Positions 8,321-19,075 of a stretch of DNA of 64,000 nucleotides are shown piece after piece. Source of the stretch: Serratia proteamaculans (GTDB lineage Bacteria; Pseudomonadota; Gammaproteobacteria; Enterobacterales; Enterobacteriaceae); contig NZ_WBKI01000001.1 of NCBI RefSeq assembly GCF_008830365.1, positions 992,001-1,056,000 of the forward strand. Reading direction: 5' to 3'. Both the position numbers and the translations under genes were made by a program. Under the pieces are notes generated by a model, which saw only the letters and a list, made by a program, of their open reading frames with translations, searched no databases and had not been told where the DNA came from. The stretch's first letter is position 1. Each line of letters opens with the position of its first letter.

Positions 8321-8926
8321 GTGGCATTTTTGGGATTCGTCAGTGAACGTGAGTGTCAGCGCTGGGAAGGCGCGCCGCCCTATATTCCCGCCTTCAGCTT
8401 TCATGAAAAACATCAGTCAGCCCCCATTAATGCCACACCTGAAGCCATTATTCAGGCGGTGCTTGCGCTGGATATGGCCGAGGACCCTATCATCAGTCGG
8501 TTACTGATGCTGCGTCAGTTACCCACGAAGCTGCGCCAATGGTTCACTAACACCAAAAACACTACGCCGCCCGCTGCATTTGGTTTCGACACTTTTACCC
8601 TGCTGCATCAGAGCACTAATGAAATTTCTCTTGGATTGGCCGGTCGTTTCTGGCGCCCAACCATGGGGGTGGCAAATCTGGCCAATGCAGAAGAGTTTGA
8701 CCATTACAACGATCCCGATGCGGCTAAACTGGTGTTGCGCTTCAACGCCACACAGGACAATGCCGGATGGGCAGTGTTAAGTACGGAAACCTTCGTCTGG
8801 TGCCCTACGCCCCAGGTAAAAGCACGCTTTGCCTGCTATTGGGGAGCCATTCGCCCGGCCAGCGGTTGGATAAGGCGCCGCACCCTGCTTGCCGTGCAGC
8901 AGAAACTGGCAATGAGAGACAGCTGA
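8321..8926 (+). CDS. Conserved protein of unknown function, SRPBCC-like pattern
   Basis: This protein is 201 aa. The start is chosen as GTG 8321 because the near-perfect AAGGAG lies 7 nt upstream. A longer frame from TTG 8213 has no comparable RBS. I do not recognise a named family with certainty. The middle (AFGFDTFTLLHQSTNEISLGLAGRFWRP) and end (LSTETFVWCPTP, FACYWGAIRPASGWIRRRTLL) look like small uncharacterised proteins of SRPBCC/START-like type. Those often end in a W-x-x-IRP-x-SG-x-IRR element after a Thr-Glu-Thr strand. No signal peptide or TM helix is apparent. It stands alone between acnA and cysB, where E. coli has small unrelated genes. Confidence 0.7.
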   Translation: MAFLGFVSERECQRWEGAPPYIPAFSFHEKHQSAPINATPEAIIQAVLALDMAEDPIISRLLMLRQLPTKLRQWFTNTKNTTPPAAFGFDTFTLLHQSTNEISLGLAGRFWRPTMGVANLANAEEFDHYNDPDAAKLVLRFNATQDNAGWAVLSTETFVWCPTPQVKARFACYWGAIRPASGWIRRRTLLAVQQKLAMRDS

Positions 8927-8996
8927 CGAATGGATGCCGGAACTGGCATCGTTCTGTGGGAGTACAAAGGGGATATCAGAGGTGAACAAACCTGAA

Positions 8997-9030
8997 AAGA
9001 TAAAACAGGAAGGGGTGGGTTCCCCTCCTG
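8997..9030 (-). terminator. Probable cysB terminator
   Basis: CAGGAAGGGG and CCCCTCCTG pair with one bulged base (9006-9030). On the minus strand the hairpin is followed by TTTTATCTTTTC, as expected after cysB. Confidence 0.65.
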
Positions 9031-9053
9031 CTATCAGCCATTAATCTAACGGC

Positions 9054-10335
<1,282 letters not shown>

Positions 10336-10367
10336 TAAAAAAACCAGCCACATGGGCTGGTTTTTTA
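10336..10367 (-). terminator. topA terminator
   Basis: CCAGCC-ACATG-GGCTGG (10344-10360) has AAAAAAA on its left, giving a U-tract on the minus strand, and TTTTTT on its right. It lies just after the topA stop. Confidence 0.88.
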
Positions 10368-10388
10368 TGTTGCATTCAGGCTGCAAAT

Positions 10389-12986
10389 TTACTTTTTGCC
10401 TTCAACCCATTTGCCATCTACGTAGAAAGCGGACCAGCCGGTGGCTTTGCCGTCCTTTTCTGAAGAGACATACTGCTGTTTGGTTTTACGGCTGAAACGC
10501 ACCATGGTTTTGTTGCCTTCCGCATCGGCCACCGGCGCATCTGCCAGATAGCGCAGTTTTTCAGGCAGACGATCCTTGAAACGGGCCAGTTCTTCCACCA
10601 ACGGCGCACGGGTCTCGCGCGATTTAGGGAAGGTATTAGCCGCCAGGAACACACCGGCAGCGCCGTCACGCAGTACAAAGTAAGCGTCCGACTTTTCGCA
10701 TGGCAGTTCCGGCAATGGAACCGGATCTTCCTTCGGTGGTGCAACATCACCATTACGCAGGATCTTACGGGTATTTTTACACGTCTCGTTGGTGCAACCC
10801 ATGTACTTGCCGAAGCGCCCCATTTTCAGGTGCATTTCAGAACCACACTTATCGCACTCAACCACAGGACCGTCATACCCTTTCAGGCGGAACTCGCCCT
10901 CTTCGATCTCATAGCCGTCACACGCAGGGTTATTACCACACACGTGCAGCTTGCGTTGGTTATCGATCAGGTAGCTGTCCATCGCCGTGCCGCACTTCTG
11001 GCAACGACGGCGGGCACGCAACGCGTTGGTTTCCGCGTCATCCCCTTCGAGAATGTTCAGCACTTCCGTTTCCGGCACCAGGTTAATGGTGGTTTTACAA
11101 CGTTCCTTCGGCGGCAACGCATAGCCGGAGCAACCCAGGAACACGCCGGTACTGGCAGTACGGATACCCATCTTGCGTCCGCAGGTTGGGCAATCGATGC
11201 TGGTCATCACCATCTGATTCGGGCGCATGCCGCCTTCTTCTGGCTCTTTCTCCGCCGTTTCCAGCTGTTCGCTGAACTCGGCAAAGAACTCATCCAACAC
11301 CGCTTTCCACTCTGCCTGGTTGTTCGCTACCTGGTCCAGGCCGTTTTCCATGCGTGCGGTGAAGTCATAGTTCATCAGCTCGCGGAAATTTTCTTCCAAA
11401 CGGTCGGTAACGATCTCACCCATTTTCTCGGCGTAGAAACGGCGGCTTTCGACCCGCACATAGCCACGATCCTGAATGGTCGAGATGATCGAAGCGTAAG
11501 TCGATGGACGGCCGATACCGCGTTTTTCCAACTCTTTTACCAATGACGCTTCGCTGTAACGCGCAGGTGGCTTGGTGAAGTGTTGACTTGGGATCAGCTT
11601 CTGCAATTCCAGATCGCTGCCTACTTCAACGTATGGCAAGGTGCGGTCTTCATCACCCTTGCGCAGAGCAGGCATCACTTTGGTCCAACCATCAAAACGC
11701 AGCGTACGGCCTTTGGCGCGCAACTGGTAATCAGCAGCTTTCACCGACAGCGTGGTGGAGTCATACTGCGCCGGTGTCATCTGACAGGCCACAAACTGGC
11801 GCCAAATCAGCTGATACAGTTTTTGCGCATCCGCTTCCATATCTTTCAACTGCTCAGCCAGCACGTTCACATCCGACGGACGGATAGCTTCGTGTGCTTC
11901 CTGCGAGTTTTCTTTGCTGCTGTACTGATTCGGGGCTTTCGGCAGGTACTTGTCGCCGAAGTTGTCACCGATGTAACCGCGCACCATCTCGAGCGCATCC
12001 TGGCTCAGGTTGGTGGAGTCGGTACGCATATAGGTGATGTGACCTGCTTCATACAGCCGCTGAGCCATCATCATGGTTTTCTTCACGCCAAAGCTCAGAC
12101 GGGTACTGGCCGCCTGCTGCAAGGTCGAAGTGATGTAAGGTGCACCCGGCTTGCTGCTGGTCGGTTTGTCTTCGCGATCCAGCACCGTATAACGGGCTTT
12201 CTCCAGCAGTTTGAGTGCGGCGTGGGTCTGCTCACGGTTAACCGGTTTGAACGGTTTGTCGTGGGCATGTGTCACTTCCATCTGCAGCGCGGTATCGCCC
12301 TTCGCCAACAGATCGGCGTGCAACTCCCAGTACTCTTCCGGCACGAAGGCTTTGATGTCGCGCTCACGCTCCACCACCAGCCGAACCGCAACGGATTGCA
12401 CTCGCCCGGCGGACAAGCCACGGGCAATTTTTTTCCACAGCAGCGGCGAAACCATGTAACCCACCACGCGGTCCATAAAGCGACGCGCCTGCTGAGCGTT
12501 AACACGATCGATATTCAGTTCACCGGGCTGTTTGAACGCATTTTGGATCGCGTTCTTGGTAATTTCGTTAAACACCACGCGGCTAAAGCGTTTGTCGTCA
12601 CCCCCGATAACTTCCCGCAGGTGCCAGGCAATGGCTTCCCCTTCGCGGTCAAGGTCGGTTGCGAGATAAATGTGGTCGGCGTTTTCCGCTAACGACTTTA
12701 ACTCGGCGACAACTTTTTCTTTACCCGGCAGGATTTCGTATTGCGCTTTCCAGCCATGGTAAGGATCGACGCCCATGCGATTTACCAGCGCCGTCGTCGG
12801 ATCTTTTTTAACTTTCTTCTTGGCTTTGTCTTCGGTTGAGTCAGCGCTCTTTTTGCTGGCTGAGCCACTGGTCGGCAAATCACGGATATGACCGACGCTG
12901 GACTTCACCACGTAGTCATTACCTAAATATTTATTAATAGTTTTGGCTTTTGCCGGGGACTCAACTATTACGAGAGCTTTACCCAT
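10389..12986 (-). CDS. topA: DNA topoisomerase I
   Basis: TopA is the type IA enzyme that relaxes negative supercoils. At 865 aa it has exactly the E. coli length. The TOPRIM domain begins at the N-terminus ([21 protein letters not shown], acidic DLDREGEA at about 110). The active-site Tyr is in [13 protein letters not shown] at about 319. The C-terminal third carries three four-Cys zinc ribbons (CPTCG...C...C, CQKCG...C...C, CDKCG...C...C), then two zinc-free ribbon-like repeats. The start has AAAGG upstream. A long leader region separates it from divergent yciN. Confidence 0.98.
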   Translation of the reverse strand: MGKALVIVESPAKAKTINKYLGNDYVVKSSVGHIRDLPTSGSASKKSADSTEDKAKKKVKKDPTTALVNRMGVDPYHGWKAQYEILPGKEKVVAELKSLAENADHIYLATDLDREGEAIAWHLREVIGGDDKRFSRVVFNEITKNAIQNAFKQPGELNIDRVNAQQARRFMDRVVGYMVSPLLWKKIARGLSAGRVQSVAVRLVVERERDIKAFVPEEYWELHADLLAKGDTALQMEVTHAHDKPFKPVNREQTHAALKLLEKARYTVLDREDKPTSSKPGAPYITSTLQQAASTRLSFGVKKTMMMAQRLYEAGHITYMRTDSTNLSQDALEMVRGYIGDNFGDKYLPKAPNQYSSKENSQEAHEAIRPSDVNVLAEQLKDMEADAQKLYQLIWRQFVACQMTPAQYDSTTLSVKAADYQLRAKGRTLRFDGWTKVMPALRKGDEDRTLPYVEVGSDLELQKLIPSQHFTKPPARYSEASLVKELEKRGIGRPSTYASIISTIQDRGYVRVESRRFYAEKMGEIVTDRLEENFRELMNYDFTARMENGLDQVANNQAEWKAVLDEFFAEFSEQLETAEKEPEEGGMRPNQMVMTSIDCPTCGRKMGIRTASTGVFLGCSGYALPPKERCKTTINLVPETEVLNILEGDDAETNALRARRRCQKCGTAMDSYLIDNQRKLHVCGNNPACDGYEIEEGEFRLKGYDGPVVECDKCGSEMHLKMGRFGKYMGCTNETCKNTRKILRNGDVAPPKEDPVPLPELPCEKSDAYFVLRDGAAGVFLAANTFPKSRETRAPLVEELARFKDRLPEKLRYLADAPVADAEGNKTMVRFSRKTKQQYVSSEKDGKATGWSAFYVDGKWVEGKK

Positions 12987-13412
12987 ATTTACCTTTACCT
13001 AATTTTATTTCTTCTAAAAAGAAGTCTTTTATCTCGCCGTGCCGCAGCGATTCATATCTCTTTTTTATATTGCGGCAGTCTGGCAAGAGATCAACATGTT
13101 TTTTTCTATCGGCTGTTTAACTGCTCAACCTGAACGCAAGTTGTTGATCCTGCCTACTATTCACTCATGCCCCAGAAGTACGGCAGTGTGAAACTCATTC
13201 ATGGCGTAAACAAAACCTTCCACCCGACGCCGCAAAATCCCACACTGTACCTGATAAAAAGCGCCACGCAACCTAATTAGCACGGAAAGGCAGATTTCGC
13301 CAATCGGCAGATAGTGCTAGCCATCCAGACGGCAAATAAACCTTAGTCTGTTTGCGGATAAATGCGAACTGGCGTTAGAATATGTGCAGAATTTTTCATT
13401 GGAGTGTAATAA
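12987..13412. other. Divergent topA/yciN regulatory region
   Basis: This is 426 nt without a gene. Near topA, TGCCGCA (13040-13046) and TGCGGCA (13071-13077) are perfect inverted repeats about 24 nt apart in A/T-rich sequence, so the topA mRNA leader could fold there. In E. coli topA has several promoters in this interval. I cannot place them here by eye. AGTG-type sequence (TTGGAGTG) just before 13413 supplies the yciN RBS. Confidence 0.4.
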
Positions 13413-13664
13413 ATGCGCACTGATACCTCACCTATTGCTCGCGAAGCCCTGCTGGAAGAAGCAAATAAACTTATTCGCCAGCATGATGAATATCTGCATG
13501 GTATGGTTGCCACTGATGTTGAACAAAAAGGCAGCGTTTTAGTTTTCCGCGGTGAATTCTTTTTGGATCCGGATGGATTGCCAACGATAAAAACTACCGC
13601 AGTATTTAATATGTTTAAACACTTGGCTCACGTGTTTTCTGATAAATACCATTTGGTCGATTAA
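13413..13664 (+). CDS. yciN: YciN family protein (DUF2498)
   Basis: This 83-aa cytoplasmic protein of unknown function has the same length as E. coli YciN and the same C-terminus ([23 protein letters not shown] pattern, here [20 protein letters not shown]). It contains a predicted N-terminal helix ([17 protein letters not shown]) and two beta strands ([13 protein letters not shown]). It is divergent from topA and convergent with sohB, the E. coli arrangement. No catalytic residues are known for the family. Confidence 0.93.
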   Translation: MRTDTSPIAREALLEEANKLIRQHDEYLHGMVATDVEQKGSVLVFRGEFFLDPDGLPTIKTTAVFNMFKHLAHVFSDKYHLVD

Positions 13665-13668
13665 GCAT

Positions 13669-13697
13669 TAAAAAAGGGGGCCATGGCCCCCTTGATG
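13669..13697. terminator. yciN/sohB bidirectional terminator
   Basis: The perfect palindrome GGGGGCCATGGCCCCC (13676-13691) is preceded by AAAAAA, a U-tract for sohB, and followed by TTGATGTTT for yciN. It probably acts better in the sohB direction. Confidence 0.75.
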
Positions 13698-13711
13698 TTT
13701 AAACATTCGGT

Positions 13712-14758
13712 TTAAAGCAGTGGCTTTTCACCCCGCTGCCACCAGCGTAACAGCAGACGATCGACACTTTCCGCCGCACTGCCGGTAAAACGGTCCATCA
13801 TGCGTTTACGGCGTGCATAGCGCACCCTGACCACCTCGTGGTTTTCCATTTCAGCGATCAACAAATCATCACTGGTGCCAATGGCATCAATCAGCCCTTT
13901 GTCTTTCGCCTGAGTGCCGAACCAATGCTCACCGGTCGCCACGCTATCGATATCCAGCGATGGACGCTGTTGATGAACAAACTGTTTAAACAGCTCGTGG
14001 GTGTCGTTCAAGTCTTCACGGAATTTCTCACGCCCCTGCTCGGTGTTTTCGCCAAACAATGTCAGCGTGCGTTTGAACTCACCGGCGGTGTGCAACTCTA
14101 CATCAATATCATTCTTTTTCAGCAAGCGATGGAAGTTAGGGATTTGCGCCACGACGCCAATGGAACCGATGATGGCAAAGGGGGCTGCAACGATGCGATC
14201 TGCCACGCAGGCCATCATATAACCGCCGCTGGCCGCCACTTTATCGACCGCAACCGTCAGGCGAATGCCGCCGGTACGCAAACGTGCCAGTTGCGATGAC
14301 GCCAGGCCGTAGCCGTGCACCACCCCGCCAGGGCTTTCCAAGCGCAGCAACACTTCATCCTGCGGTGTCGCTACCGCCAGCACCGCCGAAATTTCCTCAC
14401 GCAGTGAAGTCACTTCATGGGCATCCATGCTGCCTTTGAAATCCAGCACGTACAGGCAAGGTTTGGTGGCTTCAACCGCACCGGTTTTGGCACGCTGTTT
14501 CTTCAGTTTATCGTCGGCCTTGGTCTGCTTTTTAAACTGTTTGTTCCAGGCCTTTTGTTCCGCATCGCCCATGCGCGCCAGCCGCATATCACGCTGCATG
14601 TCGCGATATTGTTCGCCAAGGTCAGTCAGCCGCAGTTCTCCTTTCTGGCGGTTCTTACGTTGCCCCAGGCTGACCGCCAGCAACGCCAGCGCGGCGATAG
14701 CAATCACTACCGTCGCGACTTTGGCCAAAAATAGGCCATAAACAGATATAAACTCCAC
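13712..14758 (-). CDS. sohB: Putative inner-membrane S49 protease SohB
   Basis: SohB is a signal-peptide-peptidase-like serine protease, found in E. coli as a multicopy suppressor of htrA (degP) loss. At 348 aa it matches the family. The N-terminal TM helix is at about 7-31. A charged coiled coil is at about 45-85. The S49 core has the nucleophile Ser in KVAASGGYMMACVAD and the catalytic Lys in ELHTAGEFKRTLTLFG, the Ser/Lys dyad of this family. The protease domain should face the periplasm. It is a single gene with its own terminator. Confidence 0.96.
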   Translation of the reverse strand: MEFISVYGLFLAKVATVVIAIAALALLAVSLGQRKNRQKGELRLTDLGEQYRDMQRDMRLARMGDAEQKAWNKQFKKQTKADDKLKKQRAKTGAVEATKPCLYVLDFKGSMDAHEVTSLREEISAVLAVATPQDEVLLRLESPGGVVHGYGLASSQLARLRTGGIRLTVAVDKVAASGGYMMACVADRIVAAPFAIIGSIGVVAQIPNFHRLLKKNDIDVELHTAGEFKRTLTLFGENTEQGREKFREDLNDTHELFKQFVHQQRPSLDIDSVATGEHWFGTQAKDKGLIDAIGTSDDLLIAEMENHEVVRVRYARRKRMMDRFTGSAAESVDRLLLRWWQRGEKPLL

Positions 14759-15118
14759 AGATTCCGCCTTGATTAACAGGTTGTTAGTATGATCTCATTC
14801 ATTCTAGCCAACCGACGCAGTGACTGTCGCGGCTAAATAAAAAATCCTTGTGATACCTTTTTACTATGTGGGCACATTTTGGCTTAACCAAGCCGCTACT
14901 GTTCCCTTTTTGTTACAAAAGAATGCCGATTCTGCTGCCTAATCATTGAAAATACGATCCATTTAAGGCATATAACACGGATTATTCATCAACATGATGA
15001 TCCAAATTCGCTGCGGGGCCCTGCATGCGGTCGAGCCTTAGCTCCTGTCATGGCCCCTCAATCCACACCCCTCCCCGATGCAAGCGGGAGACCAGCCACC
15101 AAGGCGCGAGGAATTATT
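14759..15118. other. Divergent sohB/yciK intergenic region
   Basis: This is 360 nt. A frame in phase with yciK is open from an ATG at 15050, but the encoded stretch lacks family similarity. I see only a short GGCTT-AACC-AAGCC repeat near 14880 and no recognisable operator. Confidence 0.35.
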
Positions 15119-15880
15119 GTGCATTACCAACCTAAACAAGATCTGCTGGAAAAACGTATCATTTTGGTCACCGGCGCCGGTGACGGCATCGGTCGCGAAG
15201 CGGCACTCACTTACGCCAAATTTGGTGCACAGTTGGTGCTGTTGGGGCGTACCGAAAGCAAGTTGCAGGCGGTACAAGCCGAGATCGCAAAACTCAGCAG
15301 TTCGCCAAGCTACATCATCACGCTGGATCTACTGCATACCACTCAGGAGCAGTGCCAACAGGTGGCCGAAGAATTGGCAACCCATGTCCCGCGTCTCGAC
15401 GGCGTGCTGCATAACGCCGGTCTGCTGGGTGATATCGCCCCCATGGCAGGACTGTCGATGGCAATGTGGAATGAGGTGATGCAGGTGAACGTCAACGCGA
15501 CCTTTATGCTCACTCAGGCGCTGCTGCCATTGCTGCTGAAATCCAACGCCGGATCGCTGGTCTTTACCAGTTCCAGCGTCGGCCGTACCGGACGTGCCAA
15601 CTGGGGTGCCTATGCGGTGTCCAAGTTCGCCACCGAGGGCATGATGCAGGTGTTGGCCGATGAATACAAAAGTCGCCATCTTCGGGTAAATTGCATCAAC
15701 CCTGGCGGAACACGTACCCAAATGCGCGCATCAGCCTTCCCGCACGAAGACAAAAGCAAGCTAAAAACCCCGGCTGATATTATGCCGCTTTACCTCTATC
15801 TGATGGGTGATGACAGCCGCCGTAAAACCGGCATGAGCTTCGATGCCCAGCCAAACCGTAAACCCGGCGCCGCCGAATAA
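15119..15880 (+). CDS. yciK: SDR family oxidoreductase YciK
   Basis: This is a classical short-chain dehydrogenase/reductase of 253 aa; the substrate is unknown. The Rossmann motif is TGAGDGIG at about 20, the NAG motif is LHNAG, and the catalytic Ser/Tyr/Lys lie in SSSVGRTGRANWGAYAVSKFA. The C-terminal GMSFDAQPNRKPG is shared with E. coli YciK. I set the start at GTG 15119, with GAGG at good spacing, because VHYQPKQDLL aligns with the E. coli N-terminus. The ATG at 15050 would add an unrelated leader. It lies 13 nt upstream of btuR, so the two are an operon, as in E. coli. Confidence 0.95.
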   Translation: MHYQPKQDLLEKRIILVTGAGDGIGREAALTYAKFGAQLVLLGRTESKLQAVQAEIAKLSSSPSYIITLDLLHTTQEQCQQVAEELATHVPRLDGVLHNAGLLGDIAPMAGLSMAMWNEVMQVNVNATFMLTQALLPLLLKSNAGSLVFTSSSVGRTGRANWGAYAVSKFATEGMMQVLADEYKSRHLRVNCINPGGTRTQMRASAFPHEDKSKLKTPADIMPLYLYLMGDDSRRKTGMSFDAQPNRKPGAAE

Positions 15881-15893
15881 AAGGGGCTTTATC

Positions 15894-16484
15894 ATGGCAG
15901 AAGATCGTCACCAACAACGCCAGCAGCGCCTGAAAGAACAGGTCGATGCCCGCATCGCTGCGGCTCAGGATGCACGGGGTTTACTGCTGGTTTTCACCGG
16001 TAACGGCAAGGGCAAGACTACCGCAGCATTTGGCACTCTGACTCGCGCTGTCGGCCACGGGATGAAAGCCGCCGTCATTCAGTTCATCAAGGGAGAGTGG
16101 CCGAACGGTGAGAAGAATCTGCTGCAGCAGCACGGCGTTGAGTTTCAGGTGATGGCCACCGGTTTTACCTGGGAAACCCAGGATAAAGCCAGCGATACCG
16201 CCGCTTGTCAGGCCGTATGGCAACACGGCAAGCGTATGCTGGCCGATAGCAGCCTGGATCTGGTGCTACTGGACGAACTGACCTACATGGTCAGCTACGG
16301 GTACCTTGAGCTGGATGAGCTGCTGGAGGCGCTACGACAACGCCCTGCACACCAGACGGTGATTATCACCGGGCGAGGATGCCATAGAGATCTGTTGGAA
16401 CTGGCGGATACGGTCACGGAGATGCGACCGGTGAAACACGCGTTTGACGCGGGTATCAAGGCACAACAGGGAATTGACTGGTAA
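15894..16484 (+). CDS. btuR: Cob(I)yrinic acid a,c-diamide adenosyltransferase
   Basis: BtuR (CobO/CobA type) transfers the 5'-deoxyadenosyl group of ATP to cobalt(I) corrinoids to make the adenosyl form of B12. It is 196 aa, as in E. coli. The P-loop is GNGKGKTTAAFG, and the family signatures QFIKGEWPNGE, TGFTWET and LLDELTYMV are present. The ATG at 15894 has AGGGG upstream; the in-frame Met at 15843 overlaps yciK and is unlikely. It is translated from the yciK transcript. Confidence 0.96.
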   Translation: MAEDRHQQRQQRLKEQVDARIAAAQDARGLLLVFTGNGKGKTTAAFGTLTRAVGHGMKAAVIQFIKGEWPNGEKNLLQQHGVEFQVMATGFTWETQDKASDTAACQAVWQHGKRMLADSSLDLVLLDELTYMVSYGYLELDELLEALRQRPAHQTVIITGRGCHRDLLELADTVTEMRPVKHAFDAGIKAQQGIDW

Positions 16485-16490
16485 CGCAAA

Positions 16491-16522
16491 GAAAACGCCG
16501 CAGCCCGGAGAGGGTTGCGGCG
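16491..16522 (-). terminator. rluB terminator
   Basis: CGCCGCA(GCCC)...(GGGT)TGCGGCG (16496-16522) forms a long GC stem. On the minus strand it is followed by TTTTC, as expected downstream of rluB, and it also faces the btuR end. Confidence 0.75.
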
Positions 16523-16528
16523 TAATGA

Positions 16529-17425
16529 TTAGCTACGCTTGGCGGGCTTGCCAGGCTTGCTGCCTGCCGCACTACGACGTCCGCTGCCGGCCACCTGGGT
16601 ATGGCGCTTGACGGCACGACGGATCTGATTGGCTTTCACGCGGCGACGTTCACGCTCAATCGGCATCTTGCTAACGGTTTCCGGTTTTAATTCAACCAGT
16701 TCACGCAGATAGTTAATTGCCGGCAAGTCCAGTTCGGTCCAACCGCCACGCGGCAGGCCTTTCGGCAGATCGATATCGCCGTAACGCACACGGATCAGGC
16801 GACTCACCTGCACGCCGACCGCTTCCCAAAGACGACGAACTTCGCGGTTACGCCCTTCGGTCAAAGTGACGTTGTACCACTGGTTAATGCCTTCGCCACC
16901 CTGGAAACTGATGGTGCGGAAAGCGGCCGGGCCGTCTTCCAGCTGAACGCCCTTGCTCAGTTGCTTGATTTTTTCGTCATCAATCTGACCAAATACACGC
17001 ACCGCATATTCACGCTCAACTTCACGGCTTGGGTGCATCAGGCGGTTCGCCAGTTCACCGTCAGTGGTGAACAGCAACAAGCCTGAGGTATTGACGTCCA
17101 GACGCCCTACTGCCACCCAGCGTGAGCCACGCAGTTTAGGCAGGCGATCAAATACTGTCGGACGGCCTTCAGGATCGCTACGGGTGCAGAGTTCGCCTTC
17201 CGGCTTGTAATACGCCAGTACGCGGCAAACCGCTTCTTCGGATTCTTTAACCGAGACCACGTGACCATCCAAACGGATTTTCATTGAAGCGGTTACTTCA
17301 ACGCGATCACCCAGCTTGGCGACTTTACCGTCAACGCTGACGCGGCCGGCTTCAATAATGGTTTCGATTTCACGACGCGAGCCATGGCCAGCGCGCGCTA
17401 AAACTTTCTGTAACTTCTCGCTCAT
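16529..17425 (-). CDS. rluB: 23S rRNA pseudouridine(2605) synthase RluB
   Basis: RluB isomerises U2605 of 23S rRNA to pseudouridine. It is 298 aa. The N-terminal S4 RNA-binding domain is at about 1-60 ([25 protein letters not shown]). The catalytic Asp is in the RsuA-type motif [18 protein letters not shown]. The [14 protein letters not shown] motif is near 190. A basic Arg/Lys-rich tail ends the protein and differs from E. coli in length and sequence, which is usual for this enzyme. Start ATG as in E. coli ([13 protein letters not shown]). Confidence 0.97.
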   Translation of the reverse strand: MSEKLQKVLARAGHGSRREIETIIEAGRVSVDGKVAKLGDRVEVTASMKIRLDGHVVSVKESEEAVCRVLAYYKPEGELCTRSDPEGRPTVFDRLPKLRGSRWVAVGRLDVNTSGLLLFTTDGELANRLMHPSREVEREYAVRVFGQIDDEKIKQLSKGVQLEDGPAAFRTISFQGGEGINQWYNVTLTEGRNREVRRLWEAVGVQVSRLIRVRYGDIDLPKGLPRGGWTELDLPAINYLRELVELKPETVSKMPIERERRRVKANQIRRAVKRHTQVAGSGRRSAAGSKPGKPAKRS

Positions 17426-17655
17426 TGAGCAACCTCTAGTGTCGCCTTCACAGGCGTCGGGGGGATGACCACCGCGGCGTCGAGCGCCACGGCAGTAACA
17501 ATACGTTTACATAGATCGAACCGCGCATTATACAGGCTTTCAATAGGGTTGAAACCCACTTTATTGTCGGGTCGATTATCAAAAGCTATTGATGGCTTCA
17601 ACACGCGGGGGAAAACGGGCGCAGGCCCGTTAGATAAACAACTGCAGTTATTTAA

Positions 17656-18453
17656 TTAATGACCGAGAAAATTGACAACCTCCCGATATACCACCTCCGG
17701 CTGTTCGAGAATACCGAGATGAGTACGGGCATCATCCAGCCGCGTAACCGAGAAGAACGGATGGTCAACGGCAAACCCCTGTTGGTGCCGCAGGTAATCG
17801 TCATCACGATCCAGCGAGTAAATATGCCGACAAACCGGAGGGGAGCTTAATTGACTCAGCCGGTGAAGTGGCGAACGGTATTGCAGATAGGCTTGTTCAA
17901 TCGCTACGCCAGCCGCCTGCCAAACGCGAAAATCTTCCTGCGCCATTTCGACAGTCAGATGATGTTTAACCCGTGGTTGCTCAATTCCCCCCTGCCAGAA
18001 ACTAAACAATTCATCACGTGCCGCCAGCCATTTTTCTGGCCGCTGCATTTGTTGCACCGAATCGAAAAATGCCGGTTCAGGCTGAGTCATGATCCAATCG
18101 AGAAAGACCATGGCTTGCGTCTGCTGTGGCAAGCTCTCGGCCAACGCCACCGCAATCCAACTGGCGTGTGCCACCGACAACGTCGCAAACCGATTCACCC
18201 GCAGTTCAAGTAACAGTTGGCGCAAATCCACCAGCAAATCCTCAGCGCCCAGCGCAAGATCGACACCGCCGGCGGACAGCCCGTGGCCACGCCAGTCGAG
18301 ACTGATCACGCGGTATTGTTGCTCCGCCAGTGCGGTAAAAGGGGCAAAAACGGTTTTCGGCTCACACCAGCCAGGCAGCAAGAGCAACGTCAGTGGACCT
18401 GAGCCGGAATCTTGATAATCGAGGGAAAGAGTGCCATGGCGAAACGCTGTCAT
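17656..18453 (-). CDS. Alpha/beta-fold protein resembling cofactor-free quinolone 2,4-dioxygenases
   Basis: This 265-aa protein has an alpha/beta-hydrolase fold: LLLLPGWCEP (oxyanion loop), LDWRGHGLSAGG, FLDW (acid Asp119) and ARTHLG (His245). It resembles, from memory, the cofactor-independent dioxygenase Hod/Qdo that cleaves 3-hydroxy-4-quinolones. Shared elements include the W-R-G-H-G-L-S block, the D-W pair, R-V-(K/R)-H-H-L...EMA and IEQAY. At the nucleophile elbow it reads SVAHASW, so position 95 is Ala where hydrolases (and Hod Ser101) have Ser. The His/Asp pair used by the dioxygenases is intact. A strong AGGAG precedes the ATG. It is monocistronic, between rluB and a Rap1a-like gene. 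Substrate unknown; an ordinary esterase is unlikely without the Ser. Confidence 0.8.
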   Translation of the reverse strand: MTAFRHGTLSLDYQDSGSGPLTLLLLPGWCEPKTVFAPFTALAEQQYRVISLDWRGHGLSAGGVDLALGAEDLLVDLRQLLLELRVNRFATLSVAHASWIAVALAESLPQQTQAMVFLDWIMTQPEPAFFDSVQQMQRPEKWLAARDELFSFWQGGIEQPRVKHHLTVEMAQEDFRVWQAAGVAIEQAYLQYRSPLHRLSQLSSPPVCRHIYSLDRDDDYLRHQQGFAVDHPFFSVTRLDDARTHLGILEQPEVVYREVVNFLGH

Positions 18454-18601
18454 TTTGTCTCCTAAACGTCATTGCCCTAAATCACTTAGGGGTTTATGCG
18501 CTAGTGGTAAAATGACAGCGTTTATCGATCTCATCTATGGGAAATGATGCTAACAAACCGGCTTCGCACCTAATGAAAAAATACGCACGAAACGGACTGT
18601 T

Positions 18602-18961
18602 TTAATGCCGTTCACAAGGGTAAGCGGCGGTTAACGCCAGCATAATCACCGAAGGCGCTGAATAGTGCAGCTGTTCCGGGTGTTCATTTAAATATTGCAT
18701 GACAGCATCCGAGGCCATGCCCACGCTCATACCGGCATCCGGGCAAATATTGCGGTTGCCCTGCATCGAAAAGGTATCAAATACCCCGGCTACATAGCCC
18801 ATAAACATCCCGCCATCGAGGGCTTCGGCAACGGTGGCTGCACCATTTTTATTTTTCACATAGCCGCTGGTCTCAGACAGCAAAGCACTGCCGGAATAAA
18901 AACCTGCACTGGCCGCAGAGGAAAACAATATGGCTGCTAAAAGAGAAACCCGCTTAATCAT
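18602..18961 (-). CDS. Rap1a/Tai-type T6SS immunity-like secreted protein
   Basis: This 119-aa precursor has a signal peptide (MIKRVSLLAAILFSSAASA, cleavage near 19), giving a periplasmic protein of about 100 residues. The layout MFMGYVAGVFDT...NICPDAGMSVGMASDAVMQYLNEHPEQLHYSA...LALTAAYPC is that of the Rap1a/Tai immunity family. Cys73 and Cys116 are the expected disulfide pair. Known members (Serratia Rap proteins, Tai4) bind and block Tae4 amidase effectors in the periplasm. No amidase, Rhs, VgrG or Hcp gene lies in the window, so it is an orphan. It could be an extra immunity protein or a family member with another job. Confidence 0.8.
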   Translation of the reverse strand: MIKRVSLLAAILFSSAASAGFYSGSALLSETSGYVKNKNGAATVAEALDGGMFMGYVAGVFDTFSMQGNRNICPDAGMSVGMASDAVMQYLNEHPEQLHYSAPSVIMLALTAAYPCERH

Positions 18962-19075
18962 CGCTATGCATCCTGCCTATTATCTATTTTTGATATTGTA
19001 GAATAGCGGCTTTAACCCTAAATGACGCCGTTTCGGCCACTTTTCAGAATAATGAGCAAAAACTACCGCTATGAA

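Noticed and set aside
11580-12692. A 370-codon open frame antisense to topA on the plus strand
   Set aside because: It is a shadow of topA: no RBS, and the translation is rich in His/Gln/Phe as expected from the reverse frame of a biased gene.
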